This document shows, piece by piece, positions 8,058 to 11,723 of a DNA stretch of 11,723 nt. The translations under genes and the position numbers were made by a program. The notes under the pieces were generated by a model that was given only the letters and a program-made list of their open reading frames with translations, did not search any database and was not told the origin of the DNA. This DNA is from UBA1724 sp963611685 (GTDB lineage: Bacteria; Verrucomicrobiota; Lentisphaeria; Oligosphaerales; Oligosphaeraceae). The DNA lies in NCBI GenBank assembly GCA_963611685.1, contig CAVDSU010000072.1:1-11723 (forward strand), given 5' to 3'. Numbering within the stretch: position 1 is the stretch's first letter; each line of letters begins with the position of its first letter.

Positions 8058-8123
8058 GCGCGCCTATGTGGGCGCGCCTGGCGCACGCGCCGAACCGGCG
8101 CGGGGTTTCGCCACGCGAAACCC
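8058..8123. repeat. Chain of short GC-rich hairpins
   Basis: Three inverted repeats follow each other: GCGCGCC (8058-8064) with GGCGCGC (8071-8077), loop 6 nt; GGCG (8080-8083) with CGCC (8088-8091), loop 4 nt; and GGGTTTCG (8103-8110) with CGAAACCC (8116-8123), a perfect 8-bp stem with a 5-nt loop. None has a T-run. They lie in the convergent intergenic space and may be transcript-end structures for both strands or a REP-like cluster. Confidence 0.6.
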
Positions 8124-8160
8124 TGGCCTAATTTCCTCCGTCCTCCTTCCTCCTTTTTTC

Positions 8161-8192
8161 GGAAACGGATGCCGAAAACGGCATCAGTTTCC
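8161..8192 (-). terminator. Long hairpin overlapping the AKR stop codon
   Basis: GGAAACGGATGCCG (8161-8174) and CGGCATCAGTTTCC (8179-8192) pair over 14 positions with one mismatch, around an AAAA loop (plus-strand reading). The stop codon of the aldo/keto reductase gene (8184-8186, minus strand) lies inside the stem. On the minus strand the hairpin is followed by an A-rich rather than a T-rich run, so it is not a standard intrinsic terminator. It may block 3' exonucleases or act with another factor to end the three-gene transcript. Confidence 0.5.
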
Positions 8193-9332
8193 AAAGACTT
8201 GTGCGGCTTTTTTCATGGTCTCGCGGATGGGGACCTCGAAGGGGCAGCGTTTTTCGCAGGCGCCGCACTGGATGCATTCGGAGGCGTGGTGTGCGAGGAG
8301 CCTATAGTGGTCGCGGACGGTTTCGGGGACCTCGCCTTGCGCCTCCGCCAGGTTCAGATATTTATTCACGTCGGCAATGCTGATTTGCTTGGGGCAGGGG
8401 GCGCAGTGTCCGCAATACATGCAGTGTCCGGACCAGGAGCACTTGTCGAGTCCGGCCAGGACGGTGGAGTAGTCCTTCTCCTGGTCGGTGGCGTCGCACC
8501 ACTTCAGGGCGTCGCGGATTTCGTCAATGCTGTGGGTGCCCACCATGACGGCGGCCACGGCGGGGCGCGTCAGGGCGTAATGCAGCGCCTGGACGGGCGT
8601 CATGGCGCGTCCGAACATGGAGAGATCCGCCTTGAGGAGATTTCCGCCGGCATAGACCTTCATGACGTCGATGGCGACGCCGCGGCTGGCGCAGAGCTGG
8701 TAGAGCGCCTCGCGCTCCGGATTGAAGTTGTGGTAGCGGTTGGTGTAGGTCTCGTCGGCCCAGAGCTTCTCCACATCCTCGTTGGGGGGCTGCATGTCAT
8801 AGCAGGGATTCACGGAGAACATGAGCACATCCACGAGGCCCGTCTCCACGATCTTTCGGGCAATGACCGGGTTGTGGCTGGAGACCCCCAGGTAGCGGAA
8901 CTTCTCCGCCTTTTTCAACCCCAGCACGAAATCCAAAAAGTCGGTCTCGAAGACCCGGTGGAAGTCGTCCTGCTCGTCGCAGTAGTGGATCATGCCCACA
9001 TCCACGTGGTCGGTCTCCAGGCGCTGCAGGAGGTCCTCGAAGGACGCCTGGCAGAGCGGGATGTCGCGGGAGCGCTCGTATTGCCCATTCTTCCAGACCG
9101 AGCCCACGTGCCCCTGCAGGACAAAGCCGTCGCGGCGCCCGCGCAGGGCATTGCCCACCAGCGAACGGACGGTCGGATTCGGGGTGTAGAGGTCGAGGAA
9201 GTTGATGCCGTTTTCCAGGGCGAAGTCCATCATGGCCTTCGCCTCGCGGGGGCTTTTGCCAACGAAGCCCTCGCAGCCGAGGGCGATGGTGCTTACCTGG
9301 ATGCCAGTGCGGCCGAGCGTGCGGTAGATCAT
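8184..9332 (-). CDS. Aldo/keto reductase with C-terminal double [4Fe-4S] domain (382 aa)
   Basis: A cytoplasmic oxidoreductase: an AKR TIM-barrel (about 1-290) fused to a ferredoxin-like tail. The tail carries two Cys clusters: CMYCGHCAPCP (C304, C307, C310, C313, with C298 just before) and CIQCGACEKRCP (C353, C356, C359, C363), as expected for two [4Fe-4S] centres. In the barrel, D47 and Y49 (FLDLYTPNP) and H116 (MIHYCD) match the AKR catalytic Asp, Tyr and His, but the usual catalytic Lys is Gln (Q73 in FVLQGH). This is the iron-sulfur AKR type common in anaerobes; electrons may pass between NAD(P)H and a low-potential carrier. The substrate is unknown. ATG 9332 starts MIYRTLGRTG, the usual AKR N-terminus, with GAGAAG a few nt upstream. 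An in-frame stretch further upstream is antisense to the cupin gene and is not coding. It is the last gene of a minus-strand unit, 38 nt after the CMD-cupin gene. Confidence 0.92.
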   Translation of the reverse strand: MIYRTLGRTGIQVSTIALGCEGFVGKSPREAKAMMDFALENGINFLDLYTPNPTVRSLVGNALRGRRDGFVLQGHVGSVWKNGQYERSRDIPLCQASFEDLLQRLETDHVDVGMIHYCDEQDDFHRVFETDFLDFVLGLKKAEKFRYLGVSSHNPVIARKIVETGLVDVLMFSVNPCYDMQPPNEDVEKLWADETYTNRYHNFNPEREALYQLCASRGVAIDVMKVYAGGNLLKADLSMFGRAMTPVQALHYALTRPAVAAVMVGTHSIDEIRDALKWCDATDQEKDYSTVLAGLDKCSWSGHCMYCGHCAPCPKQISIADVNKYLNLAEAQGEVPETVRDHYRLLAHHASECIQCGACEKRCPFEVPIRETMKKAAQVFGN

Positions 9333-9370
9333 GGCGGACTTCTCGTGGGGCGTGGGTGCGGGGTGGGCGG

Positions 9371-10426
9371 CTATTTCCCGGAGACTGCGGCGTGGTATTC
9401 CTCGTCGGTGACGGGCTCCAGCCAGGTATTTTTGTTGATGGCGGGATTGCACTCCACGGAGAGGTGTGCGAACCAGCTGTCGGGGGATGCGCCGTGCCAG
9501 TGCTCCACCTCGGGGGCGATCTCGATGACGTCGCCGGGGAGCATCTTCACCGCCGCCTTGCCACGCTCCTGGTAGAAGCCCACGCCACCCACGGCGATGA
9601 GCATCTGCCCGCCGGTGTGGCGATGCCAATTGTTGCGGCAGCCGGGCTCGAAGGTCACGTTGTACACGGGAACATGGAGCTGCGATTCCTTCTCGGTCAA
9701 GTGCGACAGGTAGCACTTCCCGGAGAAATACTGCGCGAAGGCGGTGTTTTCTCCGCCACGGGGGAAGGGGCTCACGGCATTGCTCTGGACGGTCTCCAGG
9801 ATGGCGGCGACCTGTGCGTCGGTGACGCCGTTGTTCTTGCCGATGCCAATGTGCGCCTTTAGCTGCGGCTCCGCGCCCGGGAGCGCCGCCAGCGCGGCGA
9901 TGGTGGCCAGCTCGCGAGTCCGCCAGTCCAGGTTGTCCCGGGCGAAGATGTCGCCGAAGAGGTGCGCCTTCAGGTATTCGTCAATGGCGGGAGCAAAGTC
10001 GAAGAGCGCGCCTTTCACCGGTGCGCCGCAGAGCTTCGTCTGGTTGGCGGTGCCGTAGTCCAGGGCGCTGCCCGCGGGACGGGGCCCCGGCAAGGCCCCC
10101 GCGGCGTCCCGCATGCCCGCCGACTGGCGCTCCTGCATCACCGACATGAAATTCCCCAGCGCATTCAGGCTGCGCGGGAAGCCGCAGTAGGCATACAGCT
10201 GGACCAGGATCTCCTTGATCTCGTTCACCGAGACCCCGGCGTCCAGACCCGCATTCAGCGCGGCCTTCAGGTTTGCCATGTCGCCTCGCGAGGTATGCAT
10301 GGCAATGGCGACAATCTTTTCTTCCTTCGGATTCAGGGCATTCGTGTTCATGGTCTCTTTTGCCTCCAAGTGGGGAAGAGCGCAGCAGAATAGCAGAAGC
10401 ATTCCGGCAAGTGCGGCGTTTCTCAT
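9371..10426 (-). CDS. Exported carboxymuconolactone decarboxylase/cupin fusion (351 aa)
   Basis: The protein has a signal peptide (1-22: a hydrophobic AALAGMLLLFCCALP core and a likely LEA cleavage site), two CMD/AhpD-like helical domains and a C-terminal cupin. The first CMD domain (about 33-100) has EIKEILVQLYAYCGFPRSLNAL; it has a single Cys (C81) where AhpD has C-x2-C, so peroxidase chemistry by a dithiol is unlikely in that domain. The second (about 141-213) ends with LKAHIGIGKNNGV. The cupin (about 253-325) has HRH (H268, H270), Q274 in place of the usual Glu, and H309, a likely metal site. CMD-cupin fusions are common in gut bacteria, and their substrates are largely unknown. GGAGG at 10436-10440 lies 9 nt before the start and decides it. 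A start at MNTNALN (10351) would give a signal-less form and cannot be excluded. Neighbours are a flavodoxin (51 nt upstream) and an iron-sulfur AKR (38 nt downstream), which points to a redox role. Confidence 0.9.
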   Translation of the reverse strand: MRNAALAGMLLLFCCALPHLEAKETMNTNALNPKEEKIVAIAMHTSRGDMANLKAALNAGLDAGVSVNEIKEILVQLYAYCGFPRSLNALGNFMSVMQERQSAGMRDAAGALPGPRPAGSALDYGTANQTKLCGAPVKGALFDFAPAIDEYLKAHLFGDIFARDNLDWRTRELATIAALAALPGAEPQLKAHIGIGKNNGVTDAQVAAILETVQSNAVSPFPRGGENTAFAQYFSGKCYLSHLTEKESQLHVPVYNVTFEPGCRNNWHRHTGGQMLIAVGGVGFYQERGKAAVKMLPGDVIEIAPEVEHWHGASPDSWFAHLSVECNPAINKNTWLEPVTDEEYHAAVSGK

Positions 10427-10477
10427 GGGCGGGGGCCTCCGGTTCAGGGTGTTGCAAAGAAAAGGGGGAGTGTGGTG

Positions 10478-11068
10478 CTATTTCTGGACGGTCACGAATT
10501 CCTTCAGCCAATTCTCCACCAGGTCAGAGTTGCGGACGCGGTTGCCGGGAAAGCCGCCGATGGCGGGAAGGACGGAGTCCTGGCAGACTTTCCGGGCCTG
10601 CTTGGCGCAACCGTCGGAACCGCCGCCGCCGTGGGTGAAGAAGGGAATCACCGTCTTGCCCTTCAGGACGGGATTGGCGAAGAAGGTCAGCGCTGGCGGC
10701 GCAATGACGCCATACCAGGTGGGACTCCCCACGAAAATGACATCGTACTGCTCCAGATTCTCTGGAAGCGCGACCAACTCCGCCTGCACGCCGTCGGCAC
10801 ACTCGGCCTTCGCACGCTCTAGGCAGGACGCATAGTCGGTGGGATACGCTTTCGACGGCTGGAGCTCGAAGAGGACGCCCTCGGTGTATTTCTGGATTTG
10901 CTCGGCGGCCGCCTTCGTGTTGCCACTCCAGGAGTAGTAGACAATCAATGCCTTGCCGGGAGCGATCGAGAGCTTCGACGATGGCGTGCCGCCCTCCTGA
11001 CCGCTACAGCCCAGCACTCCGAAAAACACCAGCGCGAATGACAGCGCCAGAGAACCGCTTTTCAACAT
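10478..11068 (-). CDS. Flavodoxin-family lipoprotein (196 aa)
   Basis: An FMN-binding electron carrier of the short flavodoxin type (flavodoxin_4-like), apparently exported. Residues 1-20 form a signal peptide, and C21 in GVLGCSG is a lipobox cysteine (Leu at -2 is unusual but acceptable). The FMN phosphate loop is SWSGNT (46-51), preceded by the strand ALIVYY. The second FMN loop is GSPTWYGVIAPP (114-125), with W118/Y119 positioned to stack on the flavin, and YPTDY (75-79) is typical of this subfamily. THGGGGSDGC (145-154) is the third loop. The start at 11068 is preferred to the in-frame ATG at 11128 because GGGAGG sits 9 nt upstream and the extension is not signal-like. It is the first gene of a three-gene minus-strand unit. 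An exported flavodoxin raises the question of how it receives FMN and electrons. A lipid-anchored role at the membrane facing the periplasm is my inference. Confidence 0.9.
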   Translation of the reverse strand: MLKSGSLALSFALVFFGVLGCSGQEGGTPSSKLSIAPGKALIVYYSWSGNTKAAAEQIQKYTEGVLFELQPSKAYPTDYASCLERAKAECADGVQAELVALPENLEQYDVIFVGSPTWYGVIAPPALTFFANPVLKGKTVIPFFTHGGGGSDGCAKQARKVCQDSVLPAIGGFPGNRVRNSDLVENWLKEFVTVQK

Positions 11069-11077
11069 GATCTGAAA

Positions 11078-11083
11078 CCTCCC
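11078..11083 (-). promoter_or_regulatory. Shine-Dalgarno that fixes the flavodoxin start
   Basis: The plus-strand CCTCCC reads GGGAGG on the minus strand and sits 9 nt before the ATG at 11068. It favours this start over the longer in-frame option and keeps the lipoprotein signal at the N-terminus. Confidence 0.75.
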
Positions 11084-11116
11084 GTATGTGTAAGAAATGG
11101 CTTTCCTGTGCCCCAG

Positions 11117-11138
11117 GTGTCGGGACACGCGTATAAGA
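11117..11138 (-). promoter_or_regulatory. Candidate promoter/operator of the flavodoxin operon
   Basis: On the minus strand TTATAC (11131-11136) could be a -10 box about 63 nt before the flavodoxin ATG. I see no -35 match at the normal distance. Directly downstream lies a 12-nt inverted repeat GTGTC-GG-GACAC (11117-11128) that would cover the transcription start, a natural place for a repressor. Only two short signals support this, so it is a weak call. Confidence 0.25.
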
Positions 11139-11207
11139 TATTCCTACTCGCTTGCGGTTCCCACTGTCAGTGCCGCAGTGAGGCAGGAAGATGCCCGCAG
11201 GATGGCT

Positions 11208-11389
11208 GGGGCTGCCGCCCATGCCTGTCGAAAGAAAGCCAGCGTGGGTACGGGGGTGCGCTAAATGCCGCCAGTGGGCAGAAAAGTGCCGCAGGCACCT
11301 TATAGACTAGCCACTGGCGCCTAGTCACGAATTCGGGGGTACGGGGCGGCAGCCCATGCGTGCCGAAAGAAAGCCAGCGTGGGTACGGG
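11208..11389. repeat. 47-bp dispersed direct repeat, two copies
   Basis: Copies lie at 11208-11254 and 11343-11389 and match at about 43 of 47 positions. Each begins with a GGGGC...GCCC mini-hairpin, continues with CGAAAGAAAGCCAGCGT and ends with GGGTACGGG. The second copy runs directly into the 61-bp tandem repeat, sharing the GGGTACGGG. Confidence 0.85.
11270..11326. repeat. Nested inverted repeats between the 47-bp repeats
   Basis: GCCAGTGG (11270-11277) pairs with CCACTGGC (11311-11318), enclosing the small hairpin GTGCC-GCA-GGCAC (11286-11298). GACTAG (11305-11310) can instead pair with CTAGTC (11321-11326) around the same right arm, so the two folds exclude each other. The TATAG of the 61-bp unit also appears here (11301-11305). 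Confidence 0.7.
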
Positions 11390-11502
11390 CCCTCCGCCAA
11401 CCAAGGGAAAAAGGCGGCAAGGGCCTATAGAAAGTTCGCAGGGGTACGGGCCCTCCGCCAGCCAAGGGAAAAAGACGGCAAGAGCCTATAGAAAGTTCGC
11501 AG
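11381..11502. repeat. 61-bp tandem repeat, two full units plus a partial third
   Basis: Units 11381-11441 and 11442-11502 are identical at 58 of 61 positions; a third starts with GGGTACGGG at 11503 and then diverges. Each unit contains an inverted repeat (minus-strand reading GGCCCU-UG-CCGCC, a 14-nt loop, GGCGG-AGGGCC), followed on the plus strand by CTATAGAAAGTTCGCAG. The three differences are one loop base and two stem bases. There are no unique spacers, so it is not a CRISPR. Confidence 0.9.
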
Positions 11503-11505
11503 GGG

Positions 11506-11671
11506 TACGGGGGGCGGCAGCCCCCGTCCTTTGGGTATTCGGCCTATCCACTCTCGCCGTGTCCATAGGGCCATATCCTGCCTCCACGGTGCGTGCTTTC
11601 CATTGGCACGTTTTTCCCAAGGGGGGGCGCAGGAAGATCTCCAAAGGACGGAGTGGCTGCCCCCCCCCGTA
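11506..11671. mobile_element. MITE-like long imperfect inverted repeat (166 bp)
   Basis: The left arm 11506-11534 and right arm 11641-11671 are inverted copies: TACGGGGGG with CCCCCCCGTA, then GCAGCC (11517-11522) with GGCTGC (11655-11660), then CCGTCCTTTGG (11524-11534) with CCAAAGGACGG (11641-11651). About 26 positions pair, broken by two small internal loops. The 106-nt interior has no gene and holds two further hairpins. Both ends carry TA, which would fit TA-targeting elements such as IS630/Tc1 MITEs, but the TA could simply be part of the arm. A structured RNA is the alternative. Confidence 0.45.
11592..11615 (+). terminator. Hairpin plus T5 within the inverted-repeat element
   Basis: CGTGC (11592-11596) and GCACG (11606-11610) form a 5-bp stem with a 9-nt loop, immediately followed by TTTTT (11611-11615). 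It points in the plus direction, although no plus-strand protein gene lies between 11129 and here. It could end a non-coding transcript of the repeat array or be chance. Confidence 0.35.
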
Positions 11672-11685
11672 GCCCCGCCTAGCTT

Positions 11686-11704
11686 CTTCCGCCTGCCGGC
11701 GGTA
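11686..11704. repeat. Third copy of the CCGCC-TRCC-GGCGG module
   Basis: CTTCCGCCTGCCGGCGGTA repeats the module seen after the SNF2 gene (4644-4660), with A to G in the loop, and is related to the copy near 8037. CTTCTTCCGCCT without the right arm is also present near 106-116. The module is intergenic at every occurrence. Confidence 0.65.
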
Positions 11705-11723
11705 CGGTGTCGCGCGCCATACC

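Larger units (their letters stand above)
11129..11723. other. Repeat-rich non-coding right flank
   Basis: About 600 nt without a credible protein gene. Short frames on both strands here have biased, repetitive translations created by the DNA repeats (for example PYPRWLSF twice on the minus strand). From about 11200 the DNA is built from repeated modules: five GGGTACGGG motifs (11246, 11337, 11381, 11442 and 11503), a GGGGC-GGCA-GCCC mini-hairpin, a 47-bp dispersed repeat, a 61-bp tandem repeat and a long inverted repeat. No tRNA, rRNA or transposase is visible. Confidence 0.7.

Noticed and set aside
8169..9575. Plus-strand open frame opposite the AKR gene
   Set aside because: It overlaps the whole AKR gene antisense and has no domain, whereas the AKR frame carries two Fe-S motifs.
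11167..11400. Small minus-strand protein with an internal PYPRWLSF repeat
   Set aside because: The peptide repeat is a by-product of the 47-bp DNA repeat; no ribosome binding site, and the frame is not kept in the neighbouring repeat units.
11381..11520. CRISPR array
   Set aside because: Units are directly adjacent copies of 61 bp with no unique spacers, and no cas gene is present.
11129..11723. Integron attC-like sites or tRNA remnants in the repeat array
   Set aside because: No GTTRRRY/RYYYAAC core pairs, no cloverleaf with a T-loop GTTCGA, and no integrase gene nearby.

Overview
The window is GC-rich bacterial DNA (roughly 60% G+C or more by eye). It carries seven convincing protein genes, densely structured intergenic DNA, and no rRNA, tRNA or CRISPR that I can see. 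A flavodoxin with a lipoprotein signal suggests a cell that makes lipoproteins, and a double-[4Fe-4S] aldo/keto reductase suggests an anaerobe. An N-acetylhexosaminidase without a signal peptide suggests growth on host or microbial amino-sugar glycans. Several genes lack a clear Shine-Dalgarno. This would fit a gut or rumen anaerobe, possibly of the Planctomycetes-Verrucomicrobia-Chlamydiae group (Kiritimatiellota, Lentisphaerota and relatives), but that placement is a guess from style, not from a marker gene.

Layout. 1-405: non-coding, with a 22-bp direct repeat, a possible terminator of an upstream gene, a GC-rich hairpin and a G/T-rich leader. 406-4587 (+): a very large SNF2-family helicase with a long uncharacterised N-terminal part. 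4694-5446 and 5449-5991 (+): a HAD-superfamily hydrolase followed after 2 nt by a small polytopic membrane protein. 6106-7947 (+): a family 20 glycoside hydrolase with no signal peptide. 7948-8183: convergent intergenic DNA packed with hairpins. 8184-11068 (-): a three-gene unit, transcribed flavodoxin lipoprotein, then an exported carboxymuconolactone-decarboxylase/cupin fusion, then a 4Fe-4S aldo/keto reductase. 11129-11723: no protein gene; an array of related repeats and inverted repeats.

Function. The minus-strand trio looks like one redox module: an FMN carrier, an AhpD/CMD-cupin protein and an NAD(P)H/iron-sulfur reductase with short spacers and good ribosome binding sites. The plus-strand genes are probably independent or loosely co-transcribed: hairpins followed by T-runs sit after the SNF2 gene, after the membrane-protein gene and after the GH20 gene. 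The hexosaminidase probably splits imported GlcNAc/GalNAc-containing oligosaccharides in the cytoplasm.

The least explained part is the repeat DNA. Three of the intergenic regions share a palindromic core (CCGCC-TRCC-GGCGG). The right-hand array contains a 61-bp tandem duplication whose two stem differences both keep pairing as G.U on the minus strand, and next to it a 166-bp MITE-like inverted repeat with about 26 paired positions in its arms.
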